Origin: Bog-473 sp035483935
GTDB taxonomy: Bacteria; Actinomycetota; Acidimicrobiia; Acidimicrobiales; RAAP-2
Direction of reading: 5' to 3'
Length of the DNA: 11,175 bases
NCBI GenBank assembly: GCA_035483935.1
Contig: DATHPK010000268.1
Coordinates: forward strand, 1 to 11,175
The position numbers and the translations under genes are program-made. Under the pieces are notes generated by a model. It saw nothing but the letters and a program-made list of their open reading frames with translations, was not told the origin of the DNA and did not search any database. Positions 5,122 through 11,175 of the stretch are shown piece by piece (the first letter of the stretch is position 1; every line of letters starts with the position of its first letter).

Positions 5122-7452
5122 ATGTCCACAGTGTCATCGGCCGCACGCCGCTCAGTACCACCCGTGCTCGTGGCGTTCCTCTGCGGGTGGTTGCTCGCGG
5201 CCCTACTGCCGGCGCCGACCACGACTGCGACTGCGGCGGCAGTCACCGCCACCGCCACCTACTCCGTCGCCGGCAGCGTCGAGCAGGTCTACGCGCTCGG
5301 CCTCCCGCCCAAGGCGAAGGCCTCCCTTCTCGACCCCACCGGCCACGTCGAGACCACGCAGGAGTCCGACCCGCTCGGCGGCGTGCTGTTCCGTGACGTG
5401 CCACCCGGCAGCGGCTACCGCGTGCGCGAGGACGCGAGCGGCCAGGAGTCGCCACCAGTCACCGTCCACACCCCGGCCCCGTCCCCGTGGGACCCGAGCG
5501 TCTACGACCAGTCCATCCCGACGAGCGGCTACGGGTACCTGACGACGAGGGACGGCACCAAACTCGCGATCGACGTCCACCTCCCGTCGCAACGCGCGGC
5601 CACCTACCCGACGCTGATCGAGTACGCGGGATACGGGTACGCCGACCCCGCCGGACCGGACAGTGGCATCGCCGTCCTGGCCAACCTCATGGGCTTCGCT
5701 GTGGTCGACGTCAACATGCGGGGCACCGGTTGCTCGGGTGGTGCGTTCGACTACTTCGAGCCGTTGCAGGACCTCGACGGCTACGACATCGTCGAGACCG
5801 TCGCGCACCAGCCGTGGGTGCTCGGCCACAAGGTCGGGATGATGGGACTGTCCTACGGCGCCATCAGCCAGCTCTTCACGGCCCAGACGGACCCACCGGA
5901 CCTCGAGGCGATCTCGCCGCTCTCGACGATCGACGCCACCGCGTCGACGCTCTATCCGGGCGGCATCCTCAACACGGGTTTCGCCACCGGCTGGGCGCAG
6001 GGACGCCAGCACGATGCGGAGGCGGCCGGCCCGCAGAACGGCCAGGCCTGGGCCTACCAGCGCATCCAAGGCGGCGATGCCACGTGCGCGGCCAACCAGG
6101 CCCTCCACGGCGAGGCCGCCGACCTCTCCGCCAAGATCGCCGCCAACACGCACTACGACGCAGCGGTCGCCGACCCGCTCGACCCCGTGTCGTTCGTGCA
6201 CAAGATCAAGGTCCCCGTATTCCTGGCCTGCCAGTGGGAGGACGAGCAGACGGGTGGCCAGTGCCCCGAACTGGTCCGGCACTTCACGGGCACGAAGAAG
6301 AAGTGGTTCACCTTTACCAACGGCGCCCACATCGACTCGCTCGACCCCGCCACGTTCGACCGGTGGTACGACTTTCTCGAGCTCTACGTCGCGCACCGGT
6401 CCCCGCAGGCAGGCGCCGCCGCCCTGCGCGCCCTGGCGCCGGTCATCTACCGGACGGCCATGGGCCTGCCCTCGGGCGACAACGTGGAACTGCCGGCCGA
6501 TCCCATTCAGCAGATCCCGTCGTACGGCGCCGCGCTCGCGGCATTCGAGGCGCAACCAGCGGTGCGCGTGCTCTTCGACAACGGCGCCGGGCAGCCCGCC
6601 GGCCTCGTTGCCAGCGCAGGTGACCCCTATGCGGGCTTCGAGCAGTCCTTCTCGACCTACCCGGTCCCGTCCGCGGCGGCGCAGACCTGGTACCTCGGGC
6701 CCGGCGGCACCCTCGCCGCCAAGCCGTCGGACAGCAGCGGCGTCGACCAGTACACGTCCGACGCCAGCGCGTTGCCGCTCACGGACTACAGCGGATCCAA
6801 CACCGAGACGGGCGGGCTGTGGAGCAACGCCTCCGCCTGGCAGTGGAACTGGCAGCAGAACCCGGCCGGCACCGCGGTCTCCTACGTCACGGCACCCCTC
6901 ACTACCGACACCACGGTCGTCGGCGGAGGTGCGGTGGACCTGTGGATCCGCTCGTCGACGCCGGACGTCGACCTGCAGGCCACCATCAGCGAGGTCCGGC
7001 CGGACGGGAACGAGACCTTCGTGCAGAACGGCTGGCTGCGGGCCAGCGATCGCGCCCTTTCGACGAGCGCCGACGACTATCTGGGCGTTGCGAGCACACC
7101 CGTCGACCCGGTCCCGAGCCTCAAGCCCTCCGACGTCGCATCCCTGCCGACCGGCCGATTCGTGAAGGTCGTGATCCCCCTCTACGACGAGGGACACGTC
7201 TATCGGACCGGCTCCCGCATCCGCGTCACGATCTCGGCCCCGAACGGTACGCAGCCGGTGTGGTCGTTCAGTCAGACCAAACCGTCCGGCACCGCGACCG
7301 TGAGCATTGCCCACGCCGCGTCCATGCCGTCGAACCTGGTGCTCCCCGTGGTGGCCGGCGTCAAGGTGCCGACCCCGTTGCCCGCATGCCCGAGCCTGCG
7401 CAACGAGCCGTGCCGGCCCTACCGGCCGATCGCGAACACCCGCGGGTCGTAG
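5122..7452 (+). CDS. Secreted CocE/X-Pro dipeptidyl-peptidase-like hydrolase
   Basis: A 776-residue protein with a Sec-type signal peptide (basic RR at 9-10, hydrophobic 13-30, Ala/Thr-rich cleavage region at about 34-45). Next is a beta-type domain of about 70 residues (46-116), resembling Ig-like or carboxypeptidase-regulatory domains. The S15/CocE catalytic domain follows at about 135-425: MRGTGCSGG (199-207), nucleophile elbow GLSYG (242-246) with Ser244, probable acid Asp374 in QWEDEQTGG, and His403 in NGAH. The C-terminal jelly-roll domain (about 485-735; LWIRSSTPDVDLQATI at 607-622) is typical of X-Pro dipeptidyl-peptidases and cocaine esterase. The family hydrolyses peptide or ester bonds; the substrate cannot be chosen between them. 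A tail with two Cys (CPSLRNEPC, 756-764) ends the protein. The ATG at 5122 has GGGGAGGGG about 10 bases upstream. It is convergent with the PAS-GGDEF gene, 47 bases apart with no good terminator between. Confidence 0.9.
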   Translation: MSTVSSAARRSVPPVLVAFLCGWLLAALLPAPTTTATAAAVTATATYSVAGSVEQVYALGLPPKAKASLLDPTGHVETTQESDPLGGVLFRDVPPGSGYRVREDASGQESPPVTVHTPAPSPWDPSVYDQSIPTSGYGYLTTRDGTKLAIDVHLPSQRAATYPTLIEYAGYGYADPAGPDSGIAVLANLMGFAVVDVNMRGTGCSGGAFDYFEPLQDLDGYDIVETVAHQPWVLGHKVGMMGLSYGAISQLFTAQTDPPDLEAISPLSTIDATASTLYPGGILNTGFATGWAQGRQHDAEAAGPQNGQAWAYQRIQGGDATCAANQALHGEAADLSAKIAANTHYDAAVADPLDPVSFVHKIKVPVFLACQWEDEQTGGQCPELVRHFTGTKKKWFTFTNGAHIDSLDPATFDRWYDFLELYVAHRSPQAGAAALRALAPVIYRTAMGLPSGDNVELPADPIQQIPSYGAALAAFEAQPAVRVLFDNGAGQPAGLVASAGDPYAGFEQSFSTYPVPSAAAQTWYLGPGGTLAAKPSDSSGVDQYTSDASALPLTDYSGSNTETGGLWSNASAWQWNWQQNPAGTAVSYVTAPLTTDTTVVGGGAVDLWIRSSTPDVDLQATISEVRPDGNETFVQNGWLRASDRALSTSADDYLGVASTPVDPVPSLKPSDVASLPTGRFVKVVIPLYDEGHVYRTGSRIRVTISAPNGTQPVWSFSQTKPSGTATVSIAHAASMPSNLVLPVVAGVKVPTPLPACPSLRNEPCRPYRPIANTRGS

Positions 7453-7499
7453 TGCACGCGACCCGCTGGCCGCTCGCTCGCTAGCCGCTCAACCAGACG

Positions 7500-8732
7500 T
7501 CAAACGGCGGCGGCGACGACGACGGGCGCCCCACCCGTCTTGGACTCGTACATGGCACGGTCGGCCCTGGCGGTCAGCATGTCGGGTGACTCTTCCGTCC
7601 CGTCCGTCCACGCCATGCCGACGCTGGCGCCGAGCTCGAGCATGCCCTCAGCGATCTGTACGGGCCGGATGCCCTCGCTGATGCGCTTGGCCACGGGGCG
7701 CACCGACTCGATGTTCGGGACATCGGGGCACACGACCAGGAACTCGTCCCCGCCGAGGCGGCCGATGGCGTCGCCGGTGCGGATGGCGCCGCGGATGCAG
7801 GCGGCCGCCCAGAGCAACGCCTTGTCGCCCACCGCGTGGCCGTGACCGTCGTTGATCTCCTTGAAGCGGTTCAGGTCGACGAAGATCGCCGCCACGCCGC
7901 CGCCGGACTCGCGGGCGCTGCGGAGGGCGAGGTCGAGGAATTCGAAGATGGCTGCTCGATTCAGGCAGCCGGTCAACGTGTCGGTCGATGCCCGCAGTTC
8001 GAGCTCGTGGCGGAGGTCGACGCTCTCGGTGACATCGCTCAGGCAGCCGATGGCGCCGGTCACGGCGCCCGCGCCGTCGGTCAGCGGGCGCAGGCTCACC
8101 TGGCAGACCCGCGTGGTGGCGAAGTCCGGGTGGGGGACGACGACGTCGAAATGCAGCTCGAGCCCGTTGACCTCGCGCCCCGCCAACGCAGCATCGACCG
8201 CGGCGTCGAGCCGGTGCCGGTCGTCGGTGGCCACGACGGCGAAGAGGCTGGCCAGCTCCGGTGCCGGCGCCGCCCCCAAGATGTGATGCAGCCGCCCGTT
8301 CGTGAACAGGACCCGCCGGTCCCGGTCCACCTGGAAGACGCCGACGGGGAGCGCGTCCGTCAGCCGGGCGATCAGCTCCTCACGAGCACGGACCTGTTCC
8401 GCCAGGCTGAATTCGCCGGCCTCGGCCGGTCGGATGACCGTGAAAACGTGGGGGTTGACGGGATCGTCGAGGTGGTTTGTGTTCTCGCAATCGATCCAGC
8501 GCCATCCGCCGTCAGCCTTGCGGTAGCGGCCACGGAACGTCCGGGTCGATCCCGGCGTGCCGATCATCGCGAACCACGCGCCGATCGCGTCGGCCTGGTC
8601 GTCCGGGTGGATGAACACGGTCGAGGGCGATCCCATGATCTGCTCGGGTCGCCACCCGAGGATCTCGGTGACCGAGTCGTCTATCGACGTGATGACGCCG
8701 GCCTCGTTGCGGATCACGCTGCATTCCGGCAT
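7500..8732 (-). CDS. PAS-PAS-GGDEF diguanylate cyclase
   Basis: A 410-residue soluble protein. The first PAS domain is at about residues 7-104 (VTEILGWRPEQIMG, then HPDD at 43-46, and RYRKADGGWRWIDC with the PAC part). A linking helix at 107-128 leads to a second PAS-like domain at about 129-238 (LPVGVFQVDRDRRVLFTNGRL). A GGDEF domain (about 244-404) starts at ASTDTLTGCLNR. The active site is GGDEF (327-331) and the inhibitory I-site RTGD (318-321) stands five residues before it. It should therefore make cyclic di-GMP from two GTP, with product feedback, under control of a signal sensed by the PAS domains. No ligand-specific residue can be named. The ATG at 8732 has GAGGGAG 8 bases upstream. 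An in-frame ATG at 8765 would add 11 residues but lacks a ribosome site. It is divergent from a second cyclase. Confidence 0.92.
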   Translation of the reverse strand: MPECSVIRNEAGVITSIDDSVTEILGWRPEQIMGSPSTVFIHPDDQADAIGAWFAMIGTPGSTRTFRGRYRKADGGWRWIDCENTNHLDDPVNPHVFTVIRPAEAGEFSLAEQVRAREELIARLTDALPVGVFQVDRDRRVLFTNGRLHHILGAAPAPELASLFAVVATDDRHRLDAAVDAALAGREVNGLELHFDVVVPHPDFATTRVCQVSLRPLTDGAGAVTGAIGCLSDVTESVDLRHELELRASTDTLTGCLNRAAIFEFLDLALRSARESGGGVAAIFVDLNRFKEINDGHGHAVGDKALLWAAACIRGAIRTGDAIGRLGGDEFLVVCPDVPNIESVRPVAKRISEGIRPVQIAEGMLELGASVGMAWTDGTEESPDMLTARADRAMYESKTGGAPVVVAAAV

Positions 8733-8740
8733 CCGCTGCT

Positions 8741-8747
8741 CTCCCTC
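8741..8747 (-). promoter_or_regulatory. Shine-Dalgarno site supporting the 8732 start
   Basis: On the minus strand GAGGGAG ends 8 bases before the ATG at 8732-8730. It lies inside the coding part of the longer alternative that starts at 8765, which has no such site. This favours the shorter PAS-GGDEF protein. Confidence 0.5.
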
Positions 8748-8824
8748 AGTCGGTTGCTCGATCATCTGATAGGTGGTCGGTCCATTCCGTCCTCTGCTTG
8801 ATAGGACGCAAGACCCAATCTGCG

Positions 8825-8841
8825 GGCCGGCTTTGCCGGCC
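8825..8841. repeat. 7-bp perfect hairpin with TTT loop
   Basis: GGCCGGC (8825-8831) and GCCGGCC (8835-8841) pair perfectly around TTT. It is the strongest structure in the space between the two cyclases. It could be a terminator-like or attenuator stem in either leader, or an operator. Confidence 0.4.
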
Positions 8842-9018
8842 GCCCCGGTCCGGGCTCACCGGCGTGGCGGCGGCGTCACGTCGGCCATGCCGGGCAGGGA
8901 TGCCGGCAAGCCGCAGGTGTGGCCTGGGCGGGACCGCGCGGTGGCAATCCCCATTGGAAGTTCGGGAGCGAACCCGACGGCCGGGCGGTGGATCTAGACG
9001 TTGTGCCTAGCGGTCGTG

Positions 9019-9030
9019 GGCCTTTAGGCC
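9019..9030. repeat. Short inverted repeat upstream of GAF-GGDEF gene
   Basis: GGCCT and AGGCC flank TT, about 104 bases before the start of the GAF-GGDEF gene. In this GC-rich DNA a 5-bp dyad can occur by chance, so it is recorded only as a possible operator half-site pair. Confidence 0.25.
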
Positions 9031-9123
9031 GGAACTCCTCAAGATTGTGCTCCAGGTGGACGAAACGCCCATGTTGGGAGCGCCACGCGCGCGGGACCCC
9101 GCCACGGGCGCGGGTCAGCCGGG

Positions 9124-9128
9124 GGAGG
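9124..9128 (+). promoter_or_regulatory. Strong Shine-Dalgarno site of GAF-GGDEF gene
   Basis: GGAGG five bases before the ATG at 9134. It settles the start against an in-frame codon at 9047, which would add 29 unlikely residues. Confidence 0.7.
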
Positions 9129-9133
9129 AAGCA

Positions 9134-10501
9134 ATGGTCACCGAGGAGGAGTGGAGCGGGGAGGTCGCGCGGGGCGAACGGCTGCGCTGGCTCAGCCTGG
9201 CAGGCGGGCTCGTCGTCGTTTTCGCAATCTTCGTCCCCTGCATCATGGTCGGCGAGGCGGTCACATCGGGTTTCGCGGCGGACCTCGTGGCGGCCGGGTT
9301 GATGATTGCGATCCTCGCGCCGATGTCGGCCGCGCTGATCTTCGTAGCCGCACGCCAGCAGGCGAAGGCGGACGAGAAGATGCGTGGCCTGACCACCGAG
9401 TTGAGCGAAGCCGTCGCCAACGCCGACCGCCAGACGGAGATCCGTGACGCGCAGGTGCAGCGCCAACGATTCGAGAGCCGTTTGGCGAACGCGTTGGACA
9501 TGGCGGAGGGCGAGCCGGAGGTCATCGACGTCATCGAGCGGTCGTTCGGTAGGATCCTGCCGGACGCGCCCGTCGAGCTGCTGCTGGCGGACAACAGCCA
9601 CGCCCACCTACACCGTATGGCCGCGGTGGGACCCGGCGGCGAGCCGCCGTGTTGTTCGGTGGACTCTCCGGACCGCTGCCCCGCAGCGCGCCGAGCCCAG
9701 ATCCAGACGTTCTCCGACAGCGACGATCTCGATGCATGCCCGAAACTGCGCAACCGCCCGCAAGGCCGGCTCTCGGCACTCTGCGTCCCGGTCTCGATCA
9801 TGGGGCGCACCGTCGGCGTCATCCATGCGACGGGCCAAGCGGAGACCGAGGTGGCCGACGCACGCGTGGACGATCTGACGACGCTGGCCAAGCTGGCGGG
9901 GGCCCGGCTCGGGCTGCTGCGGGTCATGGCCGAGACCCAGCTCCAGGCTTCGACGGACACACTGACCGGGCTGCTCAACCGGCGCTCGTTCTCGGAGCAG
10001 TACGCGAGCATCCCGCAGCAGATGTTCCCTGTTGCCGTGGCCATGGCCGACCTCGACCACTTCAAGACGCTCAACGACACCTACGGGCACGAGACCGGTG
10101 ACCGGGCCTTGCGCCTCTTCTCCCGTGTCCTGCGCGACGCGCTACGGACAAGCGACATCACGGCCCGCTACGGCGGCGAAGAGTTCGCCATCGCGTTCCC
10201 GGACTGCTCGGCCGTGGACGCCACGCGTCTCCTCAACACGGTGCGGGCGCATCTCGATGCCGCCATCACCGTCGGTGGCCTGCCCAAGTTCACGGTGAGT
10301 TTCGGCATCACCGAAGCGGAGCCCGGCGAGGAGTTCGGGGGCGTGCTGCGGCGGGCGGACAGCGCACTGATGCTGGCCAAGCAGCAGGGACGGGACCGCA
10401 TCGTGCTGCACGAGTCGATGGGCGGCGAGGACGCCGTCCCGACCGAGGGACGCTCCGATCCGCTGAAGTCGCTGGAAGAGGACTTTTTCGCCTCTGACTG
10501 A
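9134..10501 (+). CDS. Membrane-anchored GAF-GGDEF diguanylate cyclase
   Basis: A 455-residue protein. Two N-terminal membrane segments (about 19-40 and 47-73) joined by a very short outer loop form a hairpin anchor. A charged helix, probably coiled coil, follows at 74-120. A GAF-like sensor at about 121-265 contains five cysteines (173, 174, 182, 202, 217), including PPCCS, RCPAA, DACPKLR and ALCVPV. The GGDEF domain begins at ASTDTLTGLLNRRSF (272-286). The active site is GGEEF (347-351) and the I-site RTSD (338-341) stands five residues before it, so it should make cyclic di-GMP and be feedback-inhibited. The cysteines suggest redox or metal sensing, which is inference. The ATG at 9134 is preceded by GGAGG five bases upstream (9124-9128); in-frame codons back to 9047 look non-coding. 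The acidic tail (EDFFASD) has no known role. It is divergent from the PAS-GGDEF cyclase. Confidence 0.93.
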   Translation: MVTEEEWSGEVARGERLRWLSLAGGLVVVFAIFVPCIMVGEAVTSGFAADLVAAGLMIAILAPMSAALIFVAARQQAKADEKMRGLTTELSEAVANADRQTEIRDAQVQRQRFESRLANALDMAEGEPEVIDVIERSFGRILPDAPVELLLADNSHAHLHRMAAVGPGGEPPCCSVDSPDRCPAARRAQIQTFSDSDDLDACPKLRNRPQGRLSALCVPVSIMGRTVGVIHATGQAETEVADARVDDLTTLAKLAGARLGLLRVMAETQLQASTDTLTGLLNRRSFSEQYASIPQQMFPVAVAMADLDHFKTLNDTYGHETGDRALRLFSRVLRDALRTSDITARYGGEEFAIAFPDCSAVDATRLLNTVRAHLDAAITVGGLPKFTVSFGITEAEPGEEFGGVLRRADSALMLAKQQGRDRIVLHESMGGEDAVPTEGRSDPLKSLEEDFFASD

Positions 10502-10524
10502 TCGCAGCGGCGCGCAGCTCCCGA

Positions 10525-10552
10525 CAGTGAGTGAGGCGCTTGCGCATCACTG
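10525..10552 (+). terminator. Hairpin downstream of GAF-GGDEF gene
   Basis: CAGTGA (10525-10530) pairs with TCACTG (10547-10552). Inside, GCG-CTTG-CGC gives a stem closed by a CUUG-type tetraloop. An alternative register pairs GTGA (10531-10534) with TCAC (10547-10550). It lies 23 bases after the stop codon, a normal place for a transcript-end structure, but no T tract follows. Confidence 0.4.
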
Positions 10553-10768
10553 CCGTATTGCTCCGCCATGACTGCGATGCTCCGCTGGGGGGTTCTGCTG
10601 TACTTGGCTCTGGAGCGGTGCAACTCTTATTGAAGCGCTGGCGTGGCTTCAGCGATCGGTATGTATCGCTTGAAGGAACCGCCGTAGCTCCAGCTGAAGT
10701 TCAACTAGCGGACATGTGTTCGTCACCGATTGATGGGGGATCGTTCGAACACGGTCCGTACGCTCCTG

Positions 10769-10791
10769 CGGATCGAAGGAAATTTGATCCG
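10769..10791. promoter_or_regulatory. Inverted repeat just upstream of phosphodiesterase ribosome site
   Basis: CGGATC (10769-10774) and GATCCG (10786-10791) are perfect 6-bp arms around an 11-base AT-rich centre. The repeat ends 4 bases before the Shine-Dalgarno sequence. It could be an operator overlapping the transcription start, or a leader hairpin affecting access to the ribosome site. The 17-base centre-to-centre distance of the arms suits a dimeric regulator. Confidence 0.4.
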
Positions 10792-10795
10792 ACAC

Positions 10796-10802
10796 AGAGG
10801 AG
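10796..10802 (+). promoter_or_regulatory. Shine-Dalgarno site of the phosphodiesterase gene
   Basis: AGAGGAG ends 5 bases before the ATG at 10808. The reading frame that follows begins at once with a textbook signal peptide, which fixes this start. Confidence 0.7.
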
Positions 10803-10807
10803 CGTGC

Positions 10808-11175
10808 ATGAGATCGAGAACGAAACTCGCGACGGCAGGATTCGCTGCCTTCGCAATCGCCACGCCGCTGGCGGTGTCGTCCTCCAGTGCATTTGCCGAC
10901 GATGGCCACGGACACGGCCATGGCCACGATCAGATCAAGCATGTGCTTCTGATCTCGGTCGACGGCATGCACCAGTCCGACCTCGACTGGTATGTCGTCA
11001 ACCACCCCGACTCGGAACTCGCGCGTCTGGCCACCGGAGGCGCTGACTACACCAACGCACAAACACCGGTCCCGTCGGATTCCGATCCCGGCGGTACGGG
11101 GCTGATGACCGGGGCCGACCCCAAGACCCTCAACATCTACTACGACGACGAGTACAGCCACGGCGTGTTCCCGCC
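10808..11175 (+). CDS. Secreted alkaline-phosphatase-superfamily phosphodiesterase (C-terminus off the window)
   Basis: 122 complete codons are visible before the right edge. Residues 1-30 are a clear Sec signal peptide (basic MRSRTK, hydrophobic 8-22, cleavage expected after AFA at 28-30). The mature protein begins DDGHGHGHGHDQ (31-42), a His-rich run. The type I phosphodiesterase/nucleotide pyrophosphatase-like core then starts: HVLLISVDGMH (45-55) with metal-binding Asp52, and PVPSDSDPGG (87-96), where Ser92 sits where this superfamily places its nucleophilic Ser or Thr. Next comes GLMTG (98-102). Members hydrolyse phosphate mono- or diesters using two divalent metals, usually zinc; the substrate cannot be told from this fragment. 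The missing C-terminal part should carry the remaining Asp/His metal ligands. It lies downstream of the GAF-GGDEF gene on the same strand, but the 306-base spacer argues for its own promoter. Confidence 0.85.
   Translation, partial: MRSRTKLATAGFAAFAIATPLAVSSSSAFADDGHGHGHGHDQIKHVLLISVDGMHQSDLDWYVVNHPDSELARLATGGADYTNAQTPVPSDSDPGGTGLMTGADPKTLNIYYDDEYSHGVFP

Larger units (their letters stand above)
8733..9133. other. Hairpin-rich region between divergent cyclase genes
   Basis: About 400 bases separate the two cyclase starts. I see no convincing gene: the open frames here lack a ribosome site and give Pro/Arg/Gly-rich nonsense. It contains a 7-bp hairpin (8825-8841), a near-duplicate ATGCCGGGCA / ATGCCGGCA (8887-8896 and 8900-8908, the second holding the palindrome TGCCGGCA), GTTCG/CGAAC arms around GGAG (8960-8973) and GGCCT/AGGCC (9019-9030). 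Both promoters must lie here, but no clear -35/-10 pair stands out. It may hold leader RNA structure or a shared operator. Confidence 0.5.
10502..10807. other. Less GC-rich spacer with several inverted repeats, no gene seen
   Basis: About 306 bases between the GAF-GGDEF stop and the phosphodiesterase start. The base composition is visibly more balanced than in the genes, with AT-rich patches such as 10777-10788. An open frame crosses it from 10531 but has no ribosome site and runs out of frame through the downstream gene, so I do not call it. The region contains dyads at 10525-10552, 10631-10651 (TGAAGC/GCTTCA), 10743-10750 (GTTCGAAC) and 10769-10791. It presumably holds the promoter and operators of the phosphodiesterase gene. 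A clear -35/-10 pair is not visible to me. Confidence 0.5.

Noticed and set aside
5203..7314. 703-codon open frame antisense to the CocE-like gene
   Set aside because: It mirrors the GC-rich third positions of the real gene. Its translation is Arg/Gly/Val-rich with no motif, whereas the plus strand shows a full signal peptide, catalytic triad and C-terminal domain.
7836..8801. 321-codon plus-strand frame antisense to the PAS-GGDEF gene
   Set aside because: It is a complementary shadow of a gene with intact GGDEF, I-site and PAS motifs, and shows no motif of its own.
8804..8811. GGACGCAA, reminiscent of part of the cyclic-di-GMP-I (GEMM) riboswitch core, next to two cyclase genes
   Set aside because: The other conserved parts (the GCAAACC-type strand and the GAAA tetraloop/receptor pattern) are not found at the right distance. 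A covariance-model search would settle it; I expect no hit.
8773..9010. Two overlapping 70-74-codon open frames between the cyclases
   Set aside because: They have no Shine-Dalgarno and their composition is typical of random GC-rich DNA (Pro/Arg/Gly). They overlap the dyads of the intergenic region.
10531..11046. 171-codon open frame in the spacer and phosphodiesterase start
   Set aside because: It has no ribosome site or recognisable motif, and it is out of frame with the phosphodiesterase, which has a strong Shine-Dalgarno and signal peptide.

Overview
The window is GC-rich bacterial DNA, roughly two thirds or more G+C by eye. It uses GTG as well as ATG starts and has long false open frames antisense to its real genes. 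It carries a PadR regulator, twin-arginine and Sec-type secreted enzymes, an RDD membrane protein and GAF/PAS-GGDEF diguanylate cyclases. Together these suggest a free-living actinobacterium with a large soil- or water-type genome. No marker gene is present, so nothing finer than 'probably Actinomycetota' can be defended. I see no tRNA, rRNA, CRISPR array, insertion sequence, integrase or phage gene.

Left part (1-4340). A minus-strand gene running off the left edge encodes an exported glycoside hydrolase family 16 enzyme with a long Ser/Thr/Pro/Ala linker. Divergent from it is a plus-strand cluster: a PadR repressor, a polytopic membrane protein overlapping it by four bases (GTGA), a Tat-exported esterase of the alpha/beta-hydrolase fold 38 bases further on, and a short-chain dehydrogenase 55 bases after that. 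A -35/-10 promoter just before padR contains a perfect 8+3+8 inverted repeat. Its predicted transcript would start within a few bases of the GTG start, which suggests an autoregulated, nearly leaderless operon.

Middle (4341-7499). A 10-bp perfect hairpin separates the cluster from a small RDD-family membrane protein. At the end of that gene three phased GAACTGAC copies lie under the stop codon. Next comes a large secreted X-Pro dipeptidyl-peptidase/CocE-type hydrolase with an extra N-terminal beta-type domain.

Right part (7500-11175). Two diguanylate cyclases stand back to back: a soluble PAS-PAS-GGDEF protein (minus) and a membrane-anchored GAF-GGDEF protein (plus). Both keep the active-site motif and the product-inhibition I-site. 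The roughly 400 bases between them are hairpin-rich. A less GC-rich spacer with several inverted repeats then leads to a secreted alkaline-phosphatase-superfamily phosphodiesterase with a His-rich N-terminus, cut by the right edge.

Taken together, the locus combines cell-surface or extracellular hydrolysis (GH16, esterase, CocE-like, phosphodiesterase) with cyclic-di-GMP synthesis. The functional link between the two is inference. I found no clear-cut new defence or mobile system. The best candidates for something new are the PadR/membrane-protein/Tat-esterase unit and the structured region between the two cyclases.
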